DNA of 64,000 nt from Alphaproteobacteria bacterium (GCA_020632875.1 JACKET010000015.1:1-64000), one strand, 5' to 3'; numbered from the stretch's first letter, positions 53,238-64,000 are shown. The notes: generated by a model from the letters alone, not told the origin. Numbers and translations are program-made.

Positions 53238-53712
53238 TCCGGCCCCAACACCCGTGCGCGTACGCGTTCCCGACGCCTGGCGGACGCGCTCCGATCCGCT
53301 CGGAGGTCCCTCGCTTCTGGTCCGCAGCTCTCCCGATCGCCCTGCCGATTCGTAGCTCTCCTGACCTCCTCGATCGCGACAGGCAGAGCCCGAAGGGTCC
53401 GGTTCCCCCACGCCCTGCCACAGCCGCTCGACCCACCCAGGGAACCGGATCCTGGGACTGCCGGGTCTACCGACCCCGCAAGGCCGCCGAAGGCGAGCCG
53501 CGCAGCGCGCTCCGCGCGCGGAGTAATGGGTAGACCGGACGTCCACACCCGCCATCCCCGTTCGACGAGCCGGGATCCCGCAGCCGACACCCGCAGCTCC
53601 GCCGTCTACGACGAGCCGGAATGCCATCCCCACCCCCGCGGCGGGTGCCCTTCTCCCGTAGCGGGTCCACGCGGCGCCGACCGTGCTGGTAGGGTCGGCG
53701 CTTGGAGGTCGG
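53238..53712. other. 475-bp non-coding gap with nested inverted repeats
   Basis: Contains GGGTCCGGTTCCC (53395-53407) against GGGAACCGGATCC (53440-53452), a 12/13 match, and CCGGGTCTACC (53461-53471) against GGTAGACCGG (53529-53538) enclosing a GC-rich CGCGCAGCGCGCTCCGCGCG core. GTGCGCGTACGCGTTCCCGA at about 53253 nearly repeats at 55741. The pattern suggests transcription termination, a small RNA or remains of another palindromic element. No convincing open frame. Confidence 0.45.
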
Positions 53713-55488
53713 ATGATCGATCCGGTGACGATGTTCAAGGAGGGTGGGCCGTGGATGGCCGCCCTCCAGCTGCCCTTCCTCGGCCTCCCCTTCGGCCTGC
53801 TGGTCGCGCTGATCGTGCCGGCGGTGCGGGTTCGTCTGCCAGCCGTAGTGCTTGTCGCGCTCGTCATGCTGCCCGTCACCGTGGGCCTGCTCGGCGTGCT
53901 CTCGGGCCAGAGCCTCACGCTGGCGGCCGTGGGCCACGCCTCGGCGCAGATGCAGAGCAAGATGGCGGCGAACGGTCAGAGCGTCGCGCTCTACCCGCTC
54001 TACGCCGGGGCCGCGCTGTCCGCGCTCGCTGCAGCTGGGGTATCGCTCGCCCTGGGGCTCGGCGTGGCCATCGGCGCCGGGCGCGAAGCCCGAATGACGC
54101 CCCTCCACGCCGTGGTCCCCGGCCTGATCGCGCTGCTGTCGCCCGTGGGGCTCGTCGCAGGCGTGTGGCTCGGCTCCATCGTGTCGCTCGGCACGGCTCT
54201 CGGCATCGCGCTGGCCTCGCTCCGTCTCGCGAAGGAGCCCGAAGTCGACCTCGCCCGGACCGCTGCGGGTCGCGCGCACGTCGGGATGCTCGGTCTCCTG
54301 GGCCTCACGAGCGCCGCCGTGGCCTTCGCGACCGGGCCCGCCATCCTGTACCTCCAGGCCAGCGCGAACGCATCGGCCGAGATGCGCGACGTGATGATGG
54401 GACGGGCGTCGGAGGGGCTCGTTGTCGGCCTCGTCGCGCTCGGTGTCCTCGGGGTGCTCGTCGGCATCGCCATGCTCGCGAGCGTGGCGCCCGTCATCCG
54501 CGCCCTGCTCTCCGGCCGGACGCTCGGCTCCGGGGCGCTGGCCGCCGGTGTCCTCCTCGTGCCGGCTGGCCTCGGGGCCGCGGTGGCCGCGCAGGGCGCC
54601 TCGATCGCACCACTGCTGGTGTCGCCGGCAAACACGCGCCGCGACGCCCTCGCCGCTGCGGGCATCGACCTGCCCGAGGTCGAGGGCCACCACGCCCCCT
54701 ACACCGCGGGTCCGACCCTCCGCTTCGGTGCGGACGTCACGCTCGATGACGCGCCCGTGACTCCGGAGTCGTTCTCGCCTCCGGCAGAGCTGATCGTCGA
54801 GGCAGACGCGAAGACTCCGCTGACCGCCGTGCTCCCGTTCGTCCCGAAGATGCCTGCGGACACGCACTGGGCAGCGATCGACTTCGACCTCGTCGCCGTG
54901 CCGATCCCCCACGCATCCGCGCCGGGCTCCGACGACGGGCTCGAGCTGCTGCCGACGGGTGACGGGTGGGCGCTCGTGGAGCGCAAACGGGATGCACGGG
55001 TCATCCGATCCGCGGTGGCGCGTGACGACCTGTGGTTCCTCTCCGACAGCGCGGGCGACACGCTCGACGTGTGGATGCCCGAGGACGCCGATGTACGGCT
55101 GCTCGTCGGCGTCTTCGGCGCGCGCCCGAGAAGGGCAGCATGGACCTGGCGCCTCGACCCGCCACCCGCCCTGCCACCCCGGGTCACGCTTGGGGAGCTG
55201 CGGGTGGAGGGAGACGCGAAGTCCCTCCTGTTCGGCGCAGGCCTGAACCGCAGCCTGGGCGCGCTACAAGCGTGCTACGTCGAGCGGCTGGCCGAGACGC
55301 CCACTCTGGCGGGCGAGATGGAGGTATCGATGACGATGCGCCCCGACCGCACGATGGCCCCCGAAGTGACGCGCGGCATCGGCGACGCGGCGCTGGAGGC
55401 GTGTGTGGTCGAGGCGCTGTCCACAGTGCGCGGGCCCCCGACGATGGGGGACGTGAAGCTCACGCTTCCAATCACGTTCGCACCTTAG
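53713..55488 (+). CDS. polytopic membrane protein with AgmX/PglI C-terminal domain
   Basis: 591 residues from ATG 53713. About seven or eight TM helices occupy residues 1-315 (QLPFLGLPFGLLVALIVPAV; LVALVMLPVTVGLLGVLSGQ; GLVVGLVALGVLGVLVGIAM). The opening (DPVTMFKEGGPW) recalls ExbB/MotA proton-channel proteins, but this is weak. The last 95 residues (RSLGALQACYVERLAETPTL, GEMEVSMTMRPDRTMAPEVT) match the AgmX/PglI C-terminal domain, TonB-like and tied in Myxococcus to gliding and outer-envelope assemblies. Probable role: energy-coupled envelope machinery. Stop at 55488, 36 bp before repeat copy B. Confidence 0.75.
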   Translation: MIDPVTMFKEGGPWMAALQLPFLGLPFGLLVALIVPAVRVRLPAVVLVALVMLPVTVGLLGVLSGQSLTLAAVGHASAQMQSKMAANGQSVALYPLYAGAALSALAAAGVSLALGLGVAIGAGREARMTPLHAVVPGLIALLSPVGLVAGVWLGSIVSLGTALGIALASLRLAKEPEVDLARTAAGRAHVGMLGLLGLTSAAVAFATGPAILYLQASANASAEMRDVMMGRASEGLVVGLVALGVLGVLVGIAMLASVAPVIRALLSGRTLGSGALAAGVLLVPAGLGAAVAAQGASIAPLLVSPANTRRDALAAAGIDLPEVEGHHAPYTAGPTLRFGADVTLDDAPVTPESFSPPAELIVEADAKTPLTAVLPFVPKMPADTHWAAIDFDLVAVPIPHASAPGSDDGLELLPTGDGWALVERKRDARVIRSAVARDDLWFLSDSAGDTLDVWMPEDADVRLLVGVFGARPRRAAWTWRLDPPPALPPRVTLGELRVEGDAKSLLFGAGLNRSLGALQACYVERLAETPTLAGEMEVSMTMRPDRTMAPEVTRGIGDAALEACVVEALSTVRGPPTMGDVKLTLPITFAP

Positions 55489-55524
55489 GAGGGCACAACA
55501 CGGGCGGGGGAAGCGGGTGTGGGG

Positions 55525-55729
55525 GGCATCGACCCCCGTACGCATCCTGGGCCGAAGCATCGGGGGTTCAACGCATCCTCGGGCCCCTCCGCGCCTCGAT
55601 CGACCGACCCGCCCGACGAACGAAGGCCGACAATCGACCGGCCGTCGCCATCGAAATCGACCGACCGGCCCTCCAGGATGCGTTGAACCCCCGATGCTCC
55701 CGCCGAGGATGCGTTCCCCACCCGATGCC
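55525..55729. mobile_element. 205-bp inverted-repeat element, copy B
   Basis: Inverted relative to copy A at 38708-38912 and the same length. Reverse-complementing B and aligning to A gives matching ends (GGCATC...GATGCC), matching arms with GCATCGGGGGTTCAACGC in both, and a recognisable though diverged middle. It sits between the AgmX-type gene (ends 55488) and the patatin gene (ends 55815). No target-site duplication is obvious. No coding capacity. Confidence 0.75.
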
Positions 55730-55814
55730 CCACCAACCCCGTGCGCGTGCGCGTTCCCGATGCCGCCCCATCGAACCCGGCCGACGCGCACGGGGAAGCA
55801 GCTTCGAGCCTGCA

Positions 55815-58184
55815 TCAGGGCGGGCTCGCCAGCTGCGGCTGCTCCTCGACCACCGTCGCCTGCACCCAGATCCCCGGCTCCGCCACCTTCATCGCATCGA
55901 CCGGCTCGAGCCGCACACGCGTGTTCACGGGAATCGCGGCCGCGGCCTTCCCGCGCTGTGCCTGGACGCTGCGGTCGATCACGAACGTCCCGTCGCCCTC
56001 GGCCCGCGCGAAGTCCGCGTCGATCGCGTCGATCCGCACCAGCACCGGCTCGGCCTGCGCCGGCGGAGCGGGAGGCCCGTCGCCGGCCTGCGCGATGGCC
56101 CGGCCGAGACCGCTCGACCGGTAGCTGGCCATCGAGGTCTCCTTCGCGCGGAGGTCGGCGATGAAGCCCGTGGAGCCCGGCGTGCCGTCGCCGAGATCGA
56201 GGCACCGGAACAGCCCCAGCGTGTCGGCCGTGTCGGAGGGACCGAGCGTCCAGGCCGTCGGGATGTCGTCGGCGAGGTAGTCGCCGCACTCGCCGGAGTG
56301 GTCGTAGCTCACCGTGACGTGCCGGAAGCTCTCCGTGCGGCACGCCACATCCGACCCGCACAGCGTCGACTTCATCAGCTCGTCCGCGTGCTTCCGGAGA
56401 ACGACCTCCCGCGAGACCGCCGCATGGCTCGTCGCGGTGAGCGGGTCCTGGAGCGCCCCGAGCAACCCGCCGCCCGTGCCGCGCGGCTTCGCGCCCGCGT
56501 CGACCTCCACCACCACGACCCCGCGGTCGCGGAGCGCCTGCAGGTGCGCCGCATCCAGGCCGTTCACCAGCGCGGCCAGCGTACCGACCCCCGTGTTGTC
56601 GAACACGCCGCCGTCGATCACGCGGAACCCGTGCTCCCCGCCCACGAGCGGCGCGTCGAGCCCGTACGGGAAGGCGGACGACATCCGCACGGCCGTCGCG
56701 AGGTCGACCGCCCCGCCCTCCTGGGCCGCGAAGGACTCGTACGGCTGGCGCCGCTTGTCGTTCCAGTCGTCGAACCAGCGCGGCGGGACGGGCGGAAAGC
56801 CCACCACCACGCGAGCCCCCGTGTCCACGCGGGTCGTGTTGACCATCAGCAGCGGCGCGTCGGGACGCTCCTCCCACGCGAACCGCTCGTTCCAGAAGCC
56901 CGCGAGCGCCTCGCCCCGCGAGATCCGCGGGAAGTGCATGCCCTTGAGGATCGCCGCGTCGAAGTTCGTGAACATCGCGTCGACGTGCCGGTCGTGGAAC
57001 GGCCACCACGCTGCCAGCACGTCCACCGGCTCGCCCGAGGTCGCGCCGATGCGCGCCGCGATGTCCCGGGGGAACGCGTTCTTCCAGCCATACGTATCGT
57101 CCCCGCAGTCCCCGCCGTCGTGGGCGAAGTGCACGGCCGCCAGGCTGCCCCCGGACACGCTGCTGATCACGAGGATGTCGTCGTCGCGGCCCTCCCGGCG
57201 CAGCCGCTCCAGCACCAGCATCCCGAGCGCCGCGGCCCGCGTGCCTCCGCCAGCGAGCGCGACGAGCAGCACCGGGTCGGCATCCGGGTCGAGGCTCAAC
57301 CGGTCGTAGAACCGCTGGTCCCACGCCGCCTCCACGTCCGGCGACGCCGGAGTCCGCGGCACCTCCTCCGACAGCATCGAGACCGCGAGGTACCACATCG
57401 CCAGACCGCCCAGGAACCCCACGCGACACGGCGCGTGCGTCGTCACCCGGTCGGCGACGAAGCCGATGAGGACCAGGACGGCACAGAGCTGGTAGGCCGC
57501 CGTGAACGCGTAGAACCGCCACGAGATCAGGAAATCGAGCGTCGGGATGGCCCGCTCCAGCAGGTACAGCCCCACGAGGCCCGCAGCCACGGGCAACAGC
57601 AGCAGGAGCGGACGCGGCGACAGCCACGTCTGGAGGTCGCGGTCCGGGGCCTTCGCACGCACCATCCGGAGGACGGACAGCCACGCCACTCCGAAGAACA
57701 GCACCACGGCGTACCGGAACAGGAGCGTCGCCACCATCGCGTAGGACAGGTGGGGCGCCTCGAGCAGGGTCGCGACCAGCACGACCAGGAACCACGGCGC
57801 GAGGCGCCACGCGTCGGAGCCGAGCCGCACCCGGTGCGGATCCCAGGCCGACGTGCCCCACAGGAGCAGCGGAACCACCAGGAACGAGCCTGCGAACAAA
57901 CCCACGAGCGCGAAGTGCACCACGTAGAAGCTCGTCGCCGCCGCGAGATTCCACGAGGGAACGCCTCCTCCCGCCACCGCGAGCAGGTCGGGGCCCTCGA
58001 ACATCACGGTGTGCACCTGCGGCACCATCGCGAGCAGCGCGATGCACAGCACCAGCGCCGCGTAGGTCAGCTCGTACCCCGCGACGTGCGCGCGCTCCGC
58101 CACCAGCCGGCGCTCCATGCCCTCGATGCAGCCGCGTGGATCGCGCGCACAGGCCGCGAGCCACTCCCCGATCCCCCCGTCCAT
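55815..58184 (-). CDS. patatin-like phospholipase with membrane-embedded N-terminus
   Basis: 789 residues from ATG 58184. About seven TM helices occupy residues 40-270 (YAALVLCIALLAMVPQVHTV; FALVGLFAGSFLVVPLLLWG; YQLCAVLVLIGFVADRV). The catalytic domain follows: oxyanion loop LVALAGGGTRAAALGMLVLE (residues 307-326), nucleophile Ser 344 in ISSVSGGSLAA, and the dyad Asp 524 in RVIDGGVFDN. Patatins hydrolyse acyl esters of lipids; the fused membrane part suggests action at the inner membrane. Cys residues (FAHDGGDCGDDTYG; CGSDVACRTES; SGECGDYL) could form disulfides, implying a periplasmic domain. Substrate unknown. Confidence 0.9.
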   Translation of the reverse strand: MDGGIGEWLAACARDPRGCIEGMERRLVAERAHVAGYELTYAALVLCIALLAMVPQVHTVMFEGPDLLAVAGGGVPSWNLAAATSFYVVHFALVGLFAGSFLVVPLLLWGTSAWDPHRVRLGSDAWRLAPWFLVVLVATLLEAPHLSYAMVATLLFRYAVVLFFGVAWLSVLRMVRAKAPDRDLQTWLSPRPLLLLLPVAAGLVGLYLLERAIPTLDFLISWRFYAFTAAYQLCAVLVLIGFVADRVTTHAPCRVGFLGGLAMWYLAVSMLSEEVPRTPASPDVEAAWDQRFYDRLSLDPDADPVLLVALAGGGTRAAALGMLVLERLRREGRDDDILVISSVSGGSLAAVHFAHDGGDCGDDTYGWKNAFPRDIAARIGATSGEPVDVLAAWWPFHDRHVDAMFTNFDAAILKGMHFPRISRGEALAGFWNERFAWEERPDAPLLMVNTTRVDTGARVVVGFPPVPPRWFDDWNDKRRQPYESFAAQEGGAVDLATAVRMSSAFPYGLDAPLVGGEHGFRVIDGGVFDNTGVGTLAALVNGLDAAHLQALRDRGVVVVEVDAGAKPRGTGGGLLGALQDPLTATSHAAVSREVVLRKHADELMKSTLCGSDVACRTESFRHVTVSYDHSGECGDYLADDIPTAWTLGPSDTADTLGLFRCLDLGDGTPGSTGFIADLRAKETSMASYRSSGLGRAIAQAGDGPPAPPAQAEPVLVRIDAIDADFARAEGDGTFVIDRSVQAQRGKAAAAIPVNTRVRLEPVDAMKVAEPGIWVQATVVEEQPQLASPP

Positions 58185-58253
58185 CCTTCGCTCCCACGTC
58201 GCCGCTTCGCAGGCTAGCAGCCGCGATGCGCTAACGTCGCGCGGGGGTCGAGA

Positions 58254-59471
58254 ATGCGGTTGGAGCTCTCCGACGGGAAGTCGCACAAGTTCTGGGAGGT
58301 CGAGGTCGACGGGGCCGAGGTCACCACGCGCTGGGGCCGCATCGGCACGAGCGGGCAGAGCAAGACGAAGGCGTACGCGAGCCCCGCGGCCGCGCAGGCC
58401 GACGCCGACAAGCAGGCCGCAGCCAAGCGCGCCAAGGGCTACGGCGCAGCGGGCGCGGCAGCGCCGGTACCCGCGAGCCGCCCCGCTCCCACCGGGCCGA
58501 TCGGAGACGGCGACAGCATCGAGGTCCCCGGGAGTGGGGGCCGCACCTACACCCTGACGAACACGGGCGGCGTGTGGTCGTGCACGTGTCCGGCGTGGCT
58601 CCACCAGTCCCTGCCGGTCGAGCGCCGCACCTGCAAGCACCTCCGCGCGTATCGCGGCGAAGCCGCCGAGACGGCCCGCCTGGGCGCCCTCCCCCAGCCC
58701 TCCCCCACGAAGAGCGCCGGTGGGCCGGGCCTGTTGCTCGCCCACAGCTGGGACGACCGCGACCCGACGGGCTGGTGGATGAGCGAGAAGCTCGACGGCG
58801 TCCGCGCGCTGTGGGACGGCAGCCGCCTGATCTCCCGCCTCGGCAACCCGTTCCACGCGCCCGACTGGTTCCTCGAAGGCCTCCCCGACCACCCGCTCGA
58901 CGGCGAGATCTTCGGCGGGCGCGGGCGCTTCCAGATGACCGTGTCGATCGCGCGCCGCATGGACCGCGGCGAGGGCTGGCGCAAGCTCGAGTACGTCGTG
59001 TTCGACGCACCCGCGCACGAGGCGGGCTTCGAAGACCGCCTCGACCTGCTCCACGGGCTCGCCCTCGGCGGCTCCCACCGGGTCCTCGCCCACACGTTGT
59101 GTCGCGACACCGCCCACCTGCTCGAAGAGCTCGCCCGCGTCGAGGCCCTCGGCGGCGAGGGCGTGATGCTCCGGCGCCCCGGCTCGCGCTACGTCGCGGG
59201 TCGATCCGACACACTGCTCAAGGTGAAGACCTTCCACGACGCCGAGGCGCGCGTGGTCGGCCACCAGCCCGGGACGGGTCGGCACCAGGGTCGCATGGGT
59301 GCGCTCCTCGTCGAGCTGGACGACGGCACCGCGTTCAAGGTGGGAACCGGATTCTCGGACGCCGAGCGCGAGGACCCTCCCCCCGTCGGCACCGTGATCA
59401 CCTTCCGCTACCAGGAGCTCACGGAGGCGGGCGTCCCGCGATTCCCGAGCTTCGTCCGCGTGAGGGACTGA
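58254..59471 (+). CDS. WGR-SWIM-ATP-dependent DNA ligase fusion
   Basis: 405 residues from ATG 58254. Residues 1-60 are a WGR domain (WEVEVDGAEVTTRWGRIGTS), found in PARPs and bacterial DNA-damage proteins. Residues 100-130 are a SWIM zinc finger: WSCTCPAWLHQ then TCKHLRAY (C110, C112, C127, H129). From residue 150 there is a ligase nucleotidyltransferase: motif I EKLDGVRALW (Lys 169), motif III PLDGEIFGG, IIIa KLEYVVFDAP, motif IV GEGVMLRRPG and motif V LLKVKTFHDAEARVV (K313, K315), ending in an OB-like fold (VITFRYQELTEAGVPRFPSF). All core ligase motifs are present. Probably a repair ligase that senses damaged or modified DNA; divergent from the patatin gene. Confidence 0.9.
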   Translation: MRLELSDGKSHKFWEVEVDGAEVTTRWGRIGTSGQSKTKAYASPAAAQADADKQAAAKRAKGYGAAGAAAPVPASRPAPTGPIGDGDSIEVPGSGGRTYTLTNTGGVWSCTCPAWLHQSLPVERRTCKHLRAYRGEAAETARLGALPQPSPTKSAGGPGLLLAHSWDDRDPTGWWMSEKLDGVRALWDGSRLISRLGNPFHAPDWFLEGLPDHPLDGEIFGGRGRFQMTVSIARRMDRGEGWRKLEYVVFDAPAHEAGFEDRLDLLHGLALGGSHRVLAHTLCRDTAHLLEELARVEALGGEGVMLRRPGSRYVAGRSDTLLKVKTFHDAEARVVGHQPGTGRHQGRMGALLVELDDGTAFKVGTGFSDAEREDPPPVGTVITFRYQELTEAGVPRFPSFVRVRD

Positions 59472-59598
59472 TCATAGTCAGTGCCTATGCCTCGCATGGG
59501 TTCAATATCTTGGGACTACTGGAACGGGCGTTGCACATTGGAGGCACGAGGACGCCGGGAGACGGCGCACCCCTTCCCCCCGAACCAGGAGAACGACC

Positions 59599-61785
<2,187 letters not shown>

Positions 61786-61836
61786 GCTCCGTCGACGCAC
61801 CCGGCCTCGAGCTGCACGGCTCGGGGCCGTCGTGCG

Positions 61837-63942
61837 TCAGCCCTCGTCCTCGCGCTCGAACGAGACCTCGATCCCGCCGAGACAGGTCTGCACGCGGCGG
61901 GGCCCTCCCTCCAGCCGCGGGTCGGCCGACACGAGGCCCACGATGGCCTGGATCGCCGCCAGCATCGCCCGCTGGCCGTCTGGAGCCGCCGCAGCCGGCC
62001 TCCCGCCACCGAGCGCGACCAACTGCGGGTACAGCCCACCCGACGACACGAGCCCGGCCTCACGGCACGCGTCGACCTCCTCCTCCGACAGGTCGTCGGC
62101 GGCGTCGATCCAGAGGTTCAGCACATCGATGTCGAGGAGCGCCTCGGGCTCCTCGGCGTAGGCGACATCCAGGAACAGCTCGTAGTCCTCCTCGGTGGGG
62201 TAGAGCGACACCCCGCGCTGTTCTCCGGCGTTCCCGAGCAGCACCGCGACCGCCGCGTCGAGCACGCCGTCGAAGCGGAACAGCACGTGCTCCGAGTGGG
62301 ACCGCCAGGGCGCCAGCGCGCACAACGTCTCGAAGGTCTCGGCCCACAGGGGCAGGTCGGTCGTGATCCCCGGTGCGGACAGGCCCTGGAAGTGCTCGAC
62401 CATCGACGCCACCACGACGTCCAGGTCGGGGGTGCTGTCGACCACCTCGACCCCGATACCCGCGGGCTCGACCAGCTCCCGGAGGCGCTCCGCGAGGGCC
62501 GGATCGGAGGTGAGAAGGCGCTGTGGGCGGGCGGGCCTCCCGGGTGCCGGCGGCCCCGAGAACGCGGGCCGGAGGACCTGGAGCAGCGAATCGCCGACCA
62601 CGATGGGCCCGACGCCCCGGATCATGCCCGACCCGCGCTCGACCACGATGAGCATGCCCTCCACGTCCACGTCGTCGATCGCGAGCACATCCTCGATCAG
62701 CGCGACCTCCCACGGGTGCCTGCTGACGGGCAGGTCGCGGAGGTCGGGGAGCCTGGGCTCGACCGCCCCTCCGCCGATTCCGAGCGCATCGCGAAGATGC
62801 GCCTCCAGGACGGGTGGGAGATCGGTGGGCAACAGTGCGCGGACCTCGGCGCTCCGCCCGGCCGCAGCCGCCTCCGTGGGCGTGAGCCCATCGAGCGCGG
62901 GGATGGGTCGATGCGGCCAGTCGAGAGCGTGCGTCGTGCGGAAGTCGAGCTCCGCGCCTTCCGGATCGTCGGTGTCGAGCATCTGGGTGTCGAGGACCAC
63001 CCTCCGGCCACGGGGATCCGACGGGGGCAGCCTCGTGTCCGCCACGTCCTCCGACAGGACGTGGAACGGCTTGCCGACCCGCGCTTCCCAGAGGGCGGCG
63101 AGCTTCGCGAGGCGGCCGCGGCTGTTGACGTCGAGGGTGACCGTCTTCGCGCCGTCGGGCCGGAAGGTGCCGAGCACGACGGGGGTGTCCTGCTCCGGCG
63201 AGGGCCCCACCACGGACGCGAAGTCGTCGCCGACATCCGCATCGTCCCACTTCCGCAGAGTGGTCTGGACCTTCTTCCACGTGAGGTCGAGCGTCGCGGT
63301 CAGGAGCTCGATCGGATCCCCGTCGCCATTCACGAACTGCGGGGTGCGCTCGGCCTCCCGGATCGCCTGAATGACCGGCCGCGCCGTGCGACGCGAGACC
63401 TCCGGCGGGAGCGGGCCCTCGTGGGGTCTCGCCGCCAGGTACGCCTGGACCGCGTCGATCCGGGAGGGGGGTCCCATGATCACGGAAGTGCCCTCGAGCT
63501 CGATGTGCCCTTCGACGGGCATCAGGAAGGCCGCGATCCACTGCCCCACCTCGAGCTGGTAGGACGCCGCGCGTTCCTTGACGTCCCAGGAGATGCCGGT
63601 CACCACGTCCTCCAGGCGGAGGCCTTCGCCGGGGATGACGGTGACGATCTCGAACACGCCGAACCAGGCACGCGACCAGTCGTCGACGACCTCGCGCTCG
63701 GCGCGCGGGAGCTTGCCCGCCGCCGCCCGGAACCGCTCGAGCAGCGAAGGCGCGTCGCCGACCGGCGCGATCAGCGCGAACGAGACCCCCACCCGCACGA
63801 GATCCTCGTGCGGCTCGTGGGAACCGATCCAGCAGCGGATGCCCTCGGCCAGCGCGTCGGGGTGGTACCGGGCGGCCCATTCGCCCACGCGATCCCGCAT
63901 CTTGTGCATCCGCGCGATCCGCTTGTCTCGATCCTGTGCCAT
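61837..63942 (-). CDS. large hypothetical protein
   Basis: 701 residues from ATG 63942 (AQDRDKRIARMHKMRDRVGE). Soluble, mostly alpha/beta. Recognisable stretches are an N-terminal 'HEPHEDLVRVGVSFALIAP' domain, EVGQWIAAFLMPVEGHIELE, TATLDLTWKKVQTTLRKWDD, and LDGLTPTEAAAAGRSAEVRA, a motif I recall in SEC-C-associated and DUF6930-type proteins. The C-terminus (AEEPEALLDIDVLNLWIDAA; LYPQLVALGGGRPAAAAPDG) holds no catalytic signature. I cannot assign a function. It is convergent with katG across a 51-bp gap. The 58 bp to the window end contain no visible gene. Confidence 0.75.
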   Translation of the reverse strand: MAQDRDKRIARMHKMRDRVGEWAARYHPDALAEGIRCWIGSHEPHEDLVRVGVSFALIAPVGDAPSLLERFRAAAGKLPRAEREVVDDWSRAWFGVFEIVTVIPGEGLRLEDVVTGISWDVKERAASYQLEVGQWIAAFLMPVEGHIELEGTSVIMGPPSRIDAVQAYLAARPHEGPLPPEVSRRTARPVIQAIREAERTPQFVNGDGDPIELLTATLDLTWKKVQTTLRKWDDADVGDDFASVVGPSPEQDTPVVLGTFRPDGAKTVTLDVNSRGRLAKLAALWEARVGKPFHVLSEDVADTRLPPSDPRGRRVVLDTQMLDTDDPEGAELDFRTTHALDWPHRPIPALDGLTPTEAAAAGRSAEVRALLPTDLPPVLEAHLRDALGIGGGAVEPRLPDLRDLPVSRHPWEVALIEDVLAIDDVDVEGMLIVVERGSGMIRGVGPIVVGDSLLQVLRPAFSGPPAPGRPARPQRLLTSDPALAERLRELVEPAGIGVEVVDSTPDLDVVVASMVEHFQGLSAPGITTDLPLWAETFETLCALAPWRSHSEHVLFRFDGVLDAAVAVLLGNAGEQRGVSLYPTEEDYELFLDVAYAEEPEALLDIDVLNLWIDAADDLSEEEVDACREAGLVSSGGLYPQLVALGGGRPAAAAPDGQRAMLAAIQAIVGLVSADPRLEGGPRRVQTCLGGIEVSFEREDEG

Positions 63943-64000
63943 GGCAGCCTCCGGTCGGAGACGGGGTGTACCACGTGCCCAGGGTGCGATCGCTCAGCTC

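Noticed and set aside
55032..58217. A 1061-codon plus-strand open frame opposite the patatin gene
   Set aside because: Composition is Arg/His/Pro-rich with no domains; the minus strand has complete patatin motifs.
61786..61836. Possible intrinsic terminator between katG and the convergent unknown gene
   Set aside because: No stem with a T-run is evident in the 51 bp; a Rho-dependent end is as likely.

Overview
The window is high-GC DNA that looks like a Myxococcota (myxobacterium-like) chromosome. The lineage signals are: a PF07638-type ECF sigma factor divergent from a giant transmembrane Ser/Thr kinase; an AgmX/PglI-type C-terminal domain fused to a membrane protein; an ECF42-type sigma factor with a DGPF/YCII partner; and secreted lipoproteins with long Asp-Thr/Ser-Asp-Ala tracts. 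No rRNA, tRNA or CRISPR array was seen. The taxonomy is inferred from gene style, not from a marker gene.

Left half, about 1-33.5 kb, is an accessory region. It starts with the 3' end of a Ser/Thr kinase and a minus-strand run of small overlapping phage/island-like genes (792-3068) whose first gene is cut off. Next come an AlbA/Schlafen-type ATPase-regulator (3147-4793), a perfect palindrome (4810-4830) and a coupled zincin / 2-oxoglutarate-dioxygenase pair (4858-7817). A pRiA4b ORF-3 protein and a broken second copy of the AlbA-type regulator follow. From 10.7 to 14.4 kb a minus-strand cluster encodes an exported-protein/lipoprotein set behind a twin palindromic operator and a small HTH gene. 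From 15 to 20 kb there are small metabolic or unknown genes, a decayed tyrosine recombinase, and then a McrB-like AAA+ ATPase plus DUF2357/PD-(D/E)XK nuclease pair (20036-23708). From 24 to 28 kb lie two lipoproteins, one with a long acidic tract and about 13 LDL-receptor class A repeats. EcsC, an unknown gene and a PLD-helicase-DUF3427 protein end the region. Many of these genes carry frameshifts; the ones I resolved are mostly one-base changes in homopolymer runs, so several 'pseudogenes' may be intact in the organism.

Right half, about 33.5-64 kb, is intact and core-like. It has a SNF2/RapA-type helicase with a tightly coupled partner, the ECF42/DGPF pair, a divergent NmrA/LysR pair, a D-T-D-A lipoprotein, the kinase/ECF pair, a GNAT enzyme, a coupled aldo-keto reductase/AraC pair, two membrane proteins, a patatin with a membrane N-terminus, a WGR-SWIM-ATP-dependent DNA ligase, KatG, and a large unknown protein. 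Two copies of one 205-bp inverted-repeat element, in opposite orientation, sit at 38708-38912 and 55525-55729.

Functionally, the left half combines candidate defence genes (McrB/DUF2357, PLD-helicase-DUF3427, AlbA-type regulators) with exported proteins and recombinase debris. The right half is mostly signalling, stress response and DNA transactions.
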